A stretch of DNA of 64,000 bases from Nemertoderma westbladi. Its lineage: Eukaryota; Xenacoelomorpha; Nemertodermatida; Nemertodermatidae. The DNA is taken from the NCBI GenBank assembly GCA_032718475.1, contig JAUCBJ010007108.1, positions 1-64,000 on the forward strand, written 5' to 3'. Position numbers and translations under genes: made by a program. Numbering within the stretch: position 1 is the stretch's first letter; every line of letters begins with the position of its first letter. Below the pieces are notes generated by a model. That model saw only the letters and a program-made list of their open reading frames with translations, was not told the DNA's origin and searched no databases. This document shows positions 11,101 to 20,569 of the stretch, one piece after another.

Positions 11101-14100
11101 CGTTTTCTCTATTTACTTGGCGTCTAAACGTTCGTTTAATCGATCCTTCAATGTCTATTTAACTCAGATCCTACGAACTCTAACTGAGAACGCAGTGGCC
11201 GTTCGAACCAAGGCGATGAAGTGTCTGGCCTTGGTGGTTGAATCGGACCCAGGGATTCTAGCGAGGAAGGACATGCAGCTGGGAGTCCACGGTAGGCTCC
11301 AGGACTCCTCCACCAACGTCAGGGAGGCCGCCATGGAGCTCCTCGGTAAGTTCATCCTGCTGAAACCCCAGTTGGTGGACCAGTACTACGACATGATCGT
11401 CACCCGTATCCTAGACACCGGGGTTACTGTTAGGAAGCGGGTTATTCGCATCCTCAGGGACATCTGTGTTTCCCACCCCGGATACCCGAAAACAACCGAA
11501 ATCTGCATAAAAATAATTCGTCGTGTCAACGACGAGGAAAGTATAAAGAAACTGGTTAACGAGGTGTTTACATCAATGTGGTTCACGCCGATAAAGGCGA
11601 GGGATGAGGATCTCCTCATTAAGAGGGTTCAGTGTATCAACGATGTCGTCGGGGCGTGTATCGACAGCAGGGGTGGCGGCCTCGAGTGGTTCGAAGCCTT
11701 GCTCGCAAACCTGTTCACCGCGGAGGACGGGAACAAAGCGAGCGCCGAAACATCCGCCAACCTCAAACAGATTCGTCGCGCTTGTCAACAGATCGTTGAC
11801 TGTTTAGTCGAACACGTTCTCAACATCGAGGAGCGAGAAGCCGATAAAGAGGTTGACGATGAAGCTGCAGGTAACAAGCGGGTGGTGGCCTGCATGGCAA
11901 CCCTCTACCTTTTCTGTAAAGTTCGACCGGAATTGGTCGTGATCCACGCGGAGACACTCCACCCCTATCTGTCCACAAAGTGCTCCAATAAACACGACCT
12001 CCTTATAATTGACTACGTTTGCAACATCCTTGAGATACTTATGCCTCTCCTCTCCAACCCGTCCCCCACCTTCTTGGCCACTATCGAGGAGGCCATGCTG
12101 AAGATCATGATGAACCAGAATCCGCGACAGGTTCAGAGTTCCATCAGCTGTTTGGCCGCCGTCATTAACGGGGTTAGCCACAACGTTAAGTTCGCCTACG
12201 ATTGCTTCAAGCGGTTCTTCGATTGTCTCGAACAGATCCGCGGAGTTATGGACCGCAACTCATTGACCTCGATGGATCCGCAGCGCTACAGTTTTATGCT
12301 CCGGTCGCTATTCGTTACCGGTTTATTCGCCAAACATTTCGAATTAGATAAAGATTTAACCGATTCTGACGATAATCACGATAACAAAACTCCGTTGAGC
12401 GAGAAAACTTACGATTTATTGTTTAGTTTCAGTGAGCATAAATTCGTGGAGGCGCGTTTAAAGGCCATTAATGGTCTGGGCTTCCTCTGTCTGTCCAACC
12501 CCCATCTCCTACTGGGGCACCGGATGCGCGAACTCTATACGGACATCATGGAGAATGGGTCCCCGCGAATGAAGGCCGCCGTTTTGGGGAATATCCAGGG
12601 TTACTTACAGTACGAGGAGATCAGATCCAATAAAATCGACTTGATGTGGTCGAAACGCGCCAAGGATGAGGACCTAAAGGAGATGCAGGACGTTCAGTCC
12701 GGGATGGCGAGTTCCGTAATACAGATTTACCTTAAACTAATATTCGATACTTGTTTCAGTTTGGTGACGGATCTGCGAGCGCTCGCGCTCAATGTGATCT
12801 CGTTGACGCTTCAGCAGGGACTCATCCACCCAGTCCGGTGCGTTCCTTACCTGGTCGCCATGGAGTCCGATGTGGACGCGACGATTCGCGATGTAGCTTC
12901 TGCCGAGTTGCTAACCATCGAGCGGAAGTACCCCGGCGTCATACAGATGAAGGCGACCCAAGGCGTCCGGGACTCCTACCGACTGCAGTGCGCGCTCAAC
13001 CCGCCCTCCAAGAACCGCCTAATCGTTCGGGGATTCCGGGACGAGGCCTGTAGACGGGCGCATTGCCACCATCTCTACACGGTAATCCGTTCGAGTCGAC
13101 AACATCGTCGAGCTCTCGTCGTTCAACTCCTCACTCTCCTCGATTGCAACGATTTGCCTCTCGTTCTCTACCTCTGCGACAATCTCGCCTACTTCCCGTA
13201 CCAAACCCAGGACGAGATACTCTTCCTCGTTCACCACTGCGATGTCTGTCTCTCCGTTACTGGCACCGACATATTGAGTAACTTCCAACGCGCCATAGTT
13301 CCGAAACCCTCGGGTCTGGAGGAGGGCAAATCCTACTCGGTTCTCATCGAGGACCTGCCGCGGAAGAGCGTCGCGCAGGAGGAGACCCTGGATGAGGTTC
13401 TAGAACGTATCCCGGACAACCCGACTCCGGCTCTCTGGGATTGGTACGAGTCTATGCTGTGCTCCTCCTTGCAGGTCTATCTGAAGACCTTCCTGAAGGA
13501 GGCGTATGCTCTGAGTGAGCAGCGGTGCCAGCAGTACTCGCCGACGGACGCCTCCAAGTCGAACGATAAACCGGCGAGTTGTCGCGCCTCGTCGATGGAG
13601 TTCCGACCCGCGCCGGTGTTGGCCTACCTCGAACGGCTCAACGGGTCGCCGCTCACCCCGGACGTTAAGCGAGAGATTGCGGACCAGTACCTCTGGTACA
13701 AGGACACCATGTTGTGTTTGGACCCGGTGGAGGAGGAAGTTTCCGACTTCCCGCCTCCCGGGGCTGACGGGACCGATCGGCCGCCACCTCGGCTCCCCAA
13801 GATGCGGATCCATCTCGCGGCCACCGCGTTGACCGGGTTGCGTAGCGACACGACCAGTCCGTCGTTGTCCACAATGAGCGGCGTGACAGACGCGTCATCG
13901 GGAGCGACGGACCAAGTTTCCATTGGAGATGACATCATAGATGACGTCGTTCCGGCACCGGAACCGGAACCGGATGAGGCGACCGCAAAGAAGAAGAAAA
14001 GTAAACGCGGTAAAGATAAAAAGCCAAAGAAAAAACAGCGTAAGAAGAAAAGGAAGAGGTATTCCTTCTTGAGTAGCGAAGGGACATCGGGGGATGGCGG

Positions 14101-14128
14101 GGAATCCGATCCAGACTTCCGTTGCTGA
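8120..14128 (+). CDS. NIPBL: NIPBL / Nipped-B / Scc2 cohesin loader, single exon
   Basis: A 2002-residue protein in one uninterrupted frame. The start is taken at 8120 (MAEIPIINLSG), because the seven codons before it from 8099 are AT-rich and unlike the family. The N-terminus (residues ~1-90: FTSLTDVL.DLPLP.PLP, LLQAVL) matches the segment of NIPBL that binds its partner MAU2/SCC4. A polar, low-complexity region to ~400 follows. Then come HEAT repeats, with the most conserved block at ~1025-1160 (VREAAMELLGKF, YYDMIVTRILDTG, VRKRVIRILRDIC, IIRRVNDEE). The C-terminal HEAT domain lies at ~1440-1630. A Lys/Arg-rich tail near 1955-1985 is probably a nuclear signal. In this family the protein loads cohesin onto DNA and activates loop extrusion. 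Length is close to insect orthologues and shorter than the ~2800 residues of vertebrates. It lacks introns, unlike the SCAMP gene in this window. GC content is patchy and mostly above that of its flanks. Confidence 0.95.
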   Translation: MAEIPIINLSGFTSLTDVLSDLPLPAPLPKHSANLLDKPELVARARQLLHCQDEALVSKLVNALGSVSTEYLDLKNPNINSDVINHNELPPLLQAVLQKDPHVFKKQRLHRNSPITTKLPETTLVATEVDEAGIESCDTAEMESKQQPSDIPLSNIDAPFSPEQSPGSHALPQFMSSSSPIRPARPWPQVTKYNLLNSCGVVSQESNALTGNPVKDEPPGYGSSLNIINQSATFQMPQKKQILKKQHEMMGNHYPAVHLTDVMDPSRAGSKPISSNGTSGSECRMLHPVVVLERTVSEHLFQQASETSDVREPGKKSRELDKLKDYWQPDPGEADFSTRKRKAASVAQYKFKHEFNQGADVPSPDSGEDYQRVTKRRRLDSSGESEPDDDGVAPHKRLVSRKDFAKVKAGRFLTREEMLESRVYSRFISAIDNVLEAVEELDIVADVTSVDDEWECPPEFVIPLPAVKELSTLTAEFKSIGGMKQVSHKKLVKLLQLLDKNIRDACRSRLDQEPSSTAGEDRIWRQLMLDKINRSLESTLITLNILTSNEMPKKVYLEDAIEDSIAFTKFHLTNTIYPRFDPAYKTGDSKNKPSAKVLRAKGPKTDTRFLIMYNKLCEIVNCFSVLVQCQELTDTLILPLSSLAISTFFVENVSELQLNALKLTTVIFSIYPAHRQLILDDILASLSRLPTTKKNLRVFAVSDTESVQMVTALVLQLVQGCVVLPRDEGREEESMSLAALLNKSSKKQAGINAENKKKDQMQDCDVILQQAYDNSSRVAQSFLSVFLSKCSSKCGEEDFRPIFENFVHDLLVVVNQPEWPAAELILSLLGFLLMKHFSNRSTDMSLRTASLDYLGIVAAKLRKDGVSGEHSVDEIKSILEEIDEAKVDDDVDITQRSQHELCRYLTANKSVDCSFEFARNFYFAQWFKDCSLEVEKAQGSPNKKQEVDSVVDMDDVNAKVQVVEKCREFLRSLVSDCESETKKNTVFLTDKQSHVFSIYLASKRSFNRSFNVYLTQILRTLTENAVAVRTKAMKCLALVVESDPGILARKDMQLGVHGRLQDSSTNVREAAMELLGKFILLKPQLVDQYYDMIVTRILDTGVTVRKRVIRILRDICVSHPGYPKTTEICIKIIRRVNDEESIKKLVNEVFTSMWFTPIKARDEDLLIKRVQCINDVVGACIDSRGGGLEWFEALLANLFTAEDGNKASAETSANLKQIRRACQQIVDCLVEHVLNIEEREADKEVDDEAAGNKRVVACMATLYLFCKVRPELVVIHAETLHPYLSTKCSNKHDLLIIDYVCNILEILMPLLSNPSPTFLATIEEAMLKIMMNQNPRQVQSSISCLAAVINGVSHNVKFAYDCFKRFFDCLEQIRGVMDRNSLTSMDPQRYSFMLRSLFVTGLFAKHFELDKDLTDSDDNHDNKTPLSEKTYDLLFSFSEHKFVEARLKAINGLGFLCLSNPHLLLGHRMRELYTDIMENGSPRMKAAVLGNIQGYLQYEEIRSNKIDLMWSKRAKDEDLKEMQDVQSGMASSVIQIYLKLIFDTCFSLVTDLRALALNVISLTLQQGLIHPVRCVPYLVAMESDVDATIRDVASAELLTIERKYPGVIQMKATQGVRDSYRLQCALNPPSKNRLIVRGFRDEACRRAHCHHLYTVIRSSRQHRRALVVQLLTLLDCNDLPLVLYLCDNLAYFPYQTQDEILFLVHHCDVCLSVTGTDILSNFQRAIVPKPSGLEEGKSYSVLIEDLPRKSVAQEETLDEVLERIPDNPTPALWDWYESMLCSSLQVYLKTFLKEAYALSEQRCQQYSPTDASKSNDKPASCRASSMEFRPAPVLAYLERLNGSPLTPDVKREIADQYLWYKDTMLCLDPVEEEVSDFPPPGADGTDRPPPRLPKMRIHLAATALTGLRSDTTSPSLSTMSGVTDASSGATDQVSIGDDIIDDVVPAPEPEPDEATAKKKKSKRGKDKKPKKKQRKKKRKRYSFLSSEGTSGDGGESDPDFRC

Positions 14129-14310
14129 CCGGTCTGTTCATCGTTATTAATGATAGGACTTCCGGTTACACTAACCAGGTTGACCAGGGCGATATTCTAA
14201 CCTCTGGTCGGCTTCACGGTAGCCGACAGCATGAATTTTGGCGTTTCACTGGTGGTTATTTCAGGATCGGTGCATAATGGCCTCTCATATCGGCATATTG
14301 TATGTGTTGT
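14129..14310 (+). other. 3' flank of NIPBL
   Basis: 180 bp between the TGA stop and the 35-bp minisatellite. No AATAAA signal lies here. The first AATAAA-like site I noticed downstream is at about 17396, so either the minisatellite is part of a very long 3' UTR or a variant signal is used. Confidence 0.3.
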
Positions 14311-16368
14311 ACGTTACCGGGTGGTCGCACTGAGTTCGGTATCTGGTTATACCGGGTGTTCGCACTCAGTTCGGTATCTGGTTGTACCGGGTGTTCGCAC
14401 TCAGTTCGGTATCTGGTTGTACCGGGTGTTCGCACTGAGTTCGGTATCTGGTTATACCGGGTGTTCGCACTCAGTTCGGTATCTGGTTGTACCGGGTGTT
14501 CGCACTCAGTTCGGTATCTGGTTGTACCGGGTGTTCGCACTCAGTTCGGTATCTGGTTGTACCGGGTGTTCGCACTCAGTTCGGTATCTGGTTGTACCGG
14601 ATGTTCGCACTCAGTTCGGTATCTGGTTGTACCGGGTGTTCGCACTCAGTTCGGTATCTGGTTGTACCGGGTGTTCGCACTCAGTTCGGTATCTGGTTGT
14701 ACCGGATGTTCGCACTCAGTTCGGTATCTGGTTGTACCGGGTGTTCGCACTCAGTTCGGTATCTGGTTGTACCGGGTGTTCGCACTCAGTTCGGTATCTG
14801 GTTGTACCGGGTGTTCGCACTCAGTTCGGTATCTGGTTGTACCGGGTGTTCGCACTCAGTTCGGTATCTGGTTGTACCGGGTGTTAGCACTCAGTTCGGT
14901 ATCTGGTTGTACCGGGTGTTCGCACTCAGTTCGGTATCTGGTTGTACCGGGTGTTCGCACTCAGTTCGGTATCTGGTTGTACCGGGTGTTCGCACTCAGT
15001 TCGGTATCTGGTTGTACCGGGTGTTCGCACTCATTTCGGTATCTGGTTGTACCGGGTGTTCGCACTCAGTTCGGTATCTGGTTGTACCGGGTGTTCGCAC
15101 TCAGTTCGGTATCTGGTTGTACCGGGTGTTCGCACTCAGTTCGGTATCTGGTTGTACCGGGTGTTCGCACTCAGTTCGGTATCTGGTTGTACCGGGTGTT
15201 CGCACTCAGTTCGGTATCTGGTTGTACCGGGTGTTCGCACTCAGTTCGGTATCTGGTTGTACCGGGTGTTCACACTCAGTTCGGTATCTGGTTGTACCGG
15301 ATGTTCGCACTCAGTTCGGTATCTGGTTGTACCGGGTGTTCGCACTCAGTTCGGTATCTGGTTGTACCGGGTGTTCGCACTCAGTTCGGTATCTGGTTGT
15401 ACCGGATGTTCGCACTCAGTTCGGTATCTGGTTGTACCGGGTGTTCGCACTCAGTTCGGTATCTGGTTGTACCGGGTGTTCGCACTCATTTCGGTATCTG
15501 GTTGTACCGGGTGTTCGCACTCAGTTCGGTATCTGGTTGTACCGGGTGTTCGCACTCAGTTCGGTATCTGGTTGTACCGGGTGTTCGCACTCAGTTCGGT
15601 ATCTGGTTGTACCGGGTGTTCGCACTCATTTCGGTATCTGGTTGTACCGGGTGTTCGCACTCAGTTCGGTATCTGGTTGTACCGGGTATTCGCACTCAGT
15701 TCGGTATCTGGTTGTACCGGGTGTTCGCACTCAGTTCGGTATCTGGTTGTACCGGGTGTTCGCACTCAGTTCGGTATCTGGTTGTACCGGGTGTTCGCAA
15801 TCAGTTCGGTATCTGGTTGTACCGGGTGTTCGCACTCAGTTCGGTATCTGGTTGTACCGGGTGTTCGCACTCAGTTCGGTATCTGGTTGTACCGGGTGTT
15901 CGCACTCATTTCGGTATCTGGTTGTACCGGGTGTTCGCACTCAGTTCGGTATCTGGTTGTACCGGGTGTTCGCATTAAGTTCGGTATCTGGTTGTACCGG
16001 GTGTTCGCACTCAGTTCGGTATCTGGTTGTACCGGGTGTTCGCACTCAGTTCGGTATCTGGTTGTACCAGGTGTTCGCACTCAGTTCGGTATCTGGTTGT
16101 ACCGGGTGTTCGCACTAAGTTCGGTATCTGGTTGTACCGGGTGTTCGCACTCAGTTCGGTATCTGGTTGTACCGGGTGTTCGCACTCATTTCGGTATCTG
16201 GTTGTACCGGGTGTTCGCACTCAGTTCGGTATCTGGTTGTACCGGGTGTTCGCACTCAGTTCGGTATCTGGTTGTACCGGGTGTTCGCACTCAGTTCGGT
16301 ATCTGGTTGTACCGGGTGTTCGCACTCAGTTCGGTATCTGGTTGTACCGGGTGTTCGCACTCAGTTCA
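14311..16368. repeat. 35-bp minisatellite, about 58 copies
   Basis: The unit (ttcggtatctggttgtac plus cgggtgttcgcactcag) repeats with very few substitutions: mostly g/a in 'accggatgtt', cattt for cagtt, and gagtt in early units. Units near the start (ggttatacc, cactgagtt) differ most. Since 35 is not a multiple of 3 and the unit has no stop codon in any forward frame, all three frames stay open for 500 codons or more. The resulting 35-residue-periodic peptides are arithmetic artefacts, not proteins. Confidence 0.97.
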
Positions 16369-17816
16369 CTTTACATCATTAGTTTACTCCATTGATATAA
16401 TATTTTTTTATTTACAGTGCGATGTATTTTATTAGGATGTCTCTGCTGTTATTTTTATATATTTTTTCTCACAGGTTAAAAAGGAGAAGGTTTGTTGTTG
16501 TTACCTTTACTTTCGGTTTGCACTTATATTTTCCAATATATTTTTGGTAATAATATATTTTGTGGCTTGGTTTATTAATTAGCTTGATTTTCACGATAAC
16601 CCATGTTCAGTTTATGTTATACAGCGAACTCACTTTCTCATATCACAATATTGGCATTTATAGTTCGGCCCGGTCGGCTGATTGTTCGTTCATTTGTTGG
16701 CTTACTGTACTATCTTCAGTTTGAATTAAACAAAATACATTAAATTCTATGAATTATTATATTATGTTGTTCTAAACCTAAACTGGAATATAAAGGCTCC
16801 AATATCTTGTTATTTTTTTATTTAATCATTGAAAGCATTCATCAATGAAGGTGCATTAGATATAAACTAGTTGGGCTCTTTACGCTTTCAGTATAATATA
16901 GTTTAATGGTAGTCCTTATATGCCTATAATTTGTATCAGGAAATTTTAACTTCTATTGATAATAATAATCGACTTATATTTCTTATATGAGAAAGGGAAA
17001 TGGATGAAAAGTTCCATTTCCGTTTTATGCCCTTTTTGTTTTGTGGTGGTAAACATTCTAGTAAAAAAAAACAATAAGAAAACGCAGCTCATAATGTCAA
17101 CAAAAATAAGCGGAAAAAGGTGTCATTGTGGTTTCATTGTTCTAAAAAATGCGGCCACAAACGCAGTAAAAATTCGCGGTCCTAAGCTGAAAATCACCGA
17201 AATTAATATATTTGTGCCAAACCCTATAATACGAAATGTTTAATTAGAAACTAAACGTTTCCACAGCGTCTGTGTACTTTATTGAGATTTATTCCTCGAA
17301 CTGTTTTTCTAACTTTTGTTATTCAAGGGCCCGAGTCTCTCATCGAATTATTTTGTCTACTTATAAAATGTGCCGCCAAGTTTTTAATAACAGAAAATAA
17401 ATTTTTAATGTTATGTTTGTTAATATATTATTTCCTTTCGTATTTCATTTTAATTCAATTATTTGTACAAGTACAAGATTACATGTTATGTTGGTTACCG
17501 TTTGTTTTATATTTTATTTATGTTAAAAGCGAATCGCAATATGTTCAATTAGTATAGAATGTTTGCTAGCTTTCTACATCTCTCTTTTTCTTGAAGCGGC
17601 AATTTTGAAACAGTTTATCGTATTCCAAATTTCTGCGATAATGGATATCCGTACTTATTCTGTATAGAAACTATAAATAGTTTAATTCAGCAGTATTTTA
17701 ATTTGCTTTTGTAATTGCATCACTGTTATGGATGTGCAGAGCAGAATATCGAGAACTAATCCGTGTATGATTAAAACAATCCCACATAAAAAGTCGGGAG
17801 GTGTGGGGAATCATGC
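16369..17816. other. AT-rich intergenic region, no gene found
   Basis: Homopolymer-rich and AT-rich, with only short chance ORFs (for example 16956-17243 and 17282-17557) that have Phe/Ile/Tyr-rich, domain-free translations. An AATAAA-like site is at about 17396. Confidence 0.4.
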
Positions 17817-18195
17817 CCTTACGTTCCGCTACACTACAGTCCGCTTCCCACGTTCCGCTACACTACAGTCCGCTTCCCACGTTCCGCTACACTACAGTCC
17901 GCTTCCCACGTTCCGCTACACTACAGTCCGCTTCCCACGTTCCGCTACACTACAGTCCGCTTCCCACGTTCCGCTACACTACAGTCCGCTTCCCACGTTC
18001 CGCTACACTACAGTCCGCTTCCCACGTTCCGCTACACTACAGTCCGCTTCCCACGTTCCGCTACACTACAGTCCGCTTCCCACGTTCCGCTACACTACAG
18101 TCCGCTTCCCACGTTCCGCTACACTACAGTCCGCTTCCCACGTTCCGCTACACTACAGTCCGCTTCCCACGTTCCGCTACACTACAGTCCGCTTC
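17817..18195. repeat. 29-bp minisatellite, about 13 copies
   Basis: The unit acgttccgctacactacagt+ccgcttccc repeats essentially without change. The last unit runs into 'cgcttccttcgcggacc'. The 29-bp period keeps all frames open, which gives the 187- and 154-residue phantom ORFs across it. Confidence 0.97.
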
Positions 18196-18320
18196 CTTCG
18201 CGGACCTCCGATGCGCTCCACTACAGCCCTCCGACAGGATTCTATTTTTTGTTTTAGTCGTGTAGTCGGTCCAATGGAGAACTATTCCTAAAAGTTTGCT
18301 ATTTTTTATTAGTCGATTAA

Positions 18321-18478
18321 TAACTATTTACATCATTGTGTGCAAAGTACCACTTTGCAGCGTTATGACCCGATTTTATTTATGTACCGAGCGAGCGAAG
18401 CGAGGGAGGTTTACATAAATAAACAAGGGTCTTTAACGCTGCAAAGTGCTACTTTGCACACAATGATGTAAATAGTTA
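18321..18478. repeat. Hairpin (foldback) element
   Basis: The left arm starts taactatttacatcattg and the right arm ends caatgatgtaaatagtta. The arms include 'tgcaaagta-cactttgca', itself a small palindrome, and the loop includes gagcgagcgaagcgaggg. A diverged half copy occurs at 45405-45520. Non-coding; probably a MITE. Confidence 0.75.
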
Positions 18479-20569
18479 CAAAACAGTTTAAACTTTTTTT
18501 TTTTTAATTTATCGGTCCCATCTATAGGAAAAACGTTTATTTTCTGAGATAATCCCATACTTTATATCTGCCGTGCGATGCGGTTTGTATATTTTAGTTT
18601 TTTTTTAGATATCGTATCGTAGCTGTGTAATGTGTGTGTGTATACTGTATAGCTAATTTCTAACGCATGTTTTCTTCGGATTAAATCTTATGTATCAGGC
18701 CGAATATCTGCTACATCCGTTATAGTTTACTATTACAATATTATATTTAAGTTGTTTTGGCGGCTGTATTGTAGTTTGGCTAATTATAGATGTCATGTAA
18801 TTTTTGAGTTCCTCTTACAAATTAAATAAGGTACTTATTATTATTATAGTGACAAGTTTAGGTTTTATAAGATTCATATAAAGTGCATGGAAAATAAGTT
18901 AGCACTTTATCCCCCATCGATCCCACCCATTGTACATCAGTCAGTGGTTCTTATGGAAAAAACGACTGGACAGAATTGTTTCCAATGCAATAAAGAGGTT
19001 TTTACCTGAATAAAGTAAATTCAATCTATTTCATTGTGACTTCAGCTTTTTTGCCTTTTATACAGTTGGGATTTAAAGTGCTATCTTAAATCGTAAACCT
19101 AAGGGCGGGATATAGACGCAATTAATCGTAAACCCAAGGGCGGGATATAGACGCAATTAAAGATTAAAATATGTATTTTGCGTTTTTGAACGTAAACTAC
19201 TGGATTTATTATTATTTATTTAAACTGCATCACGTTTTTCATCTCAACGGTCGCATCCCAATGATATACAATAATGGCTGCTATAATAATTACTTAGATC
19301 TTTATTTTCTGTTCATGCAATCAATCATCTATTCAACTCAATGCTTGCGAATTTTATTAAACGCAAAACCCTATAAGCTAGCAGCAGTAAGCACCTTTTA
19401 TGTTGCCAGATATTAAGCAATAGTATTTAAATTTTTACTTCTTATTTGATTGAACCACATCTCGTTCGTACTTGGTTATTGTACATCTTTTGTTTAACAA
19501 AGCAGTGCTAGTAACATAAAGCAGTGCTAGTAACATAAAGCAGTGCTAGTAAAATAAAGCAGTGCCAGTAACATAAAGCAGTGCTAGTAACATAAAGCAG
19601 TGCTAGTAACATAAAGCAGTGCTAGTACATAAAGCAGTGCTAGTAAAATAAAGCAGTGCCAGTAACATAAAGCAGTGCTAGTAACATAAACAGCTTTAAT
19701 ATTTGTAATATTATTTGAGGAAGTTTATGATATGAATATTAGTCGATGGAATGCATTAATACCAGTAATACATTGTGCAAATCCTTTGCACCTCATATAC
19801 TTATATTATAGTATAGTAACCATAACCATTAATTTCGCGTTAATATTGTATTAACCTATCCTTCGATTACATAAAACATTAATTATTATATTGTAGTTAG
19901 AACATTTGTATTAGAACATTAAAAATCCTTGTAAAACGAATTTTGTGATTCTTTCTATTTTATAGGATATTCTGTACTCTATTAGAATAGATGATATTAT
20001 ATTCATTAATAATTAATCTCAGTGCTTTTTTGCTTTATTTGTGGCAATATTAGATATAATTATAATTGTTTATAAATTTATAAATATTAGTGTGTTGTAA
20101 ATTGTGTGTGTTGCATTACAAATGAGTATACTGTACGGTACGTGTGATATGTTTCTGTTACGTTTGTATACCGTCGATATTGTTTGATGTGTAATAATAC
20201 GTATAATTATATTTCTTTATGATTCTAGTGTATTATTAATTATAATTTTGCTGAATAGCCAATAACTTTATTTCTACAACAGATACATATTATATATATA
20301 TATATTATATATATATCTTTCTTTGTAATTTAATTTTAACGTTCTTTAACTCAACGTCGAAAGTAAGATACTCATCTTACATGTCGCCACTTTCAACAGA
20401 TTTAAAAGTAACTTTTGGATAACTATTATTAATTATTATTGTTAATTTGATGAAATATTTATTATTATCACTCTTAAATAATTAATATACATTCGGTTTA
20501 CAATTAATTTGTTAGACAATTACTTCGATTCGATACCAAATGGTCCCGCAGTGCAACATCTTCAGAATG
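18479..20569. other. AT-rich intergenic region with short tandem repeats
   Basis: It contains a 38-bp tandem duplication (about 19089-19160, aagggcgggatatagacgc), a 19-bp tandem array at 19499-19692 (agcagtgctagtaacataa, about 10 units) and a TA microsatellite at 20288-20318. No credible coding region. Confidence 0.5.
19499..19692. repeat. 19-bp tandem repeat, about 10 copies
   Basis: The unit agcagtgctagtaacataa repeats with scattered variants (gccag for gctag, aaaataa for aacataa, one single-base deletion). The variants recur in the same order twice, so part of the array was duplicated as a block. Confidence 0.9.

Noticed and set aside
8374-14141. Many 60-150-codon ORFs on both strands inside NIPBL
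   Set aside because: Shadows of the GC-rich NIPBL coding frame; none has a recognisable domain.
14231-16435. Three overlapping ORFs of about 500-560 codons, plus smaller antisense ones
   Set aside because: All are read from the 35-bp minisatellite, which has no stop in any forward frame; the peptides repeat every 35 residues and are identical between frames.
17728-18291. ORFs of 187 and 154 codons
   Set aside because: Produced by the 29-bp minisatellite; periodic peptide, no native start context.
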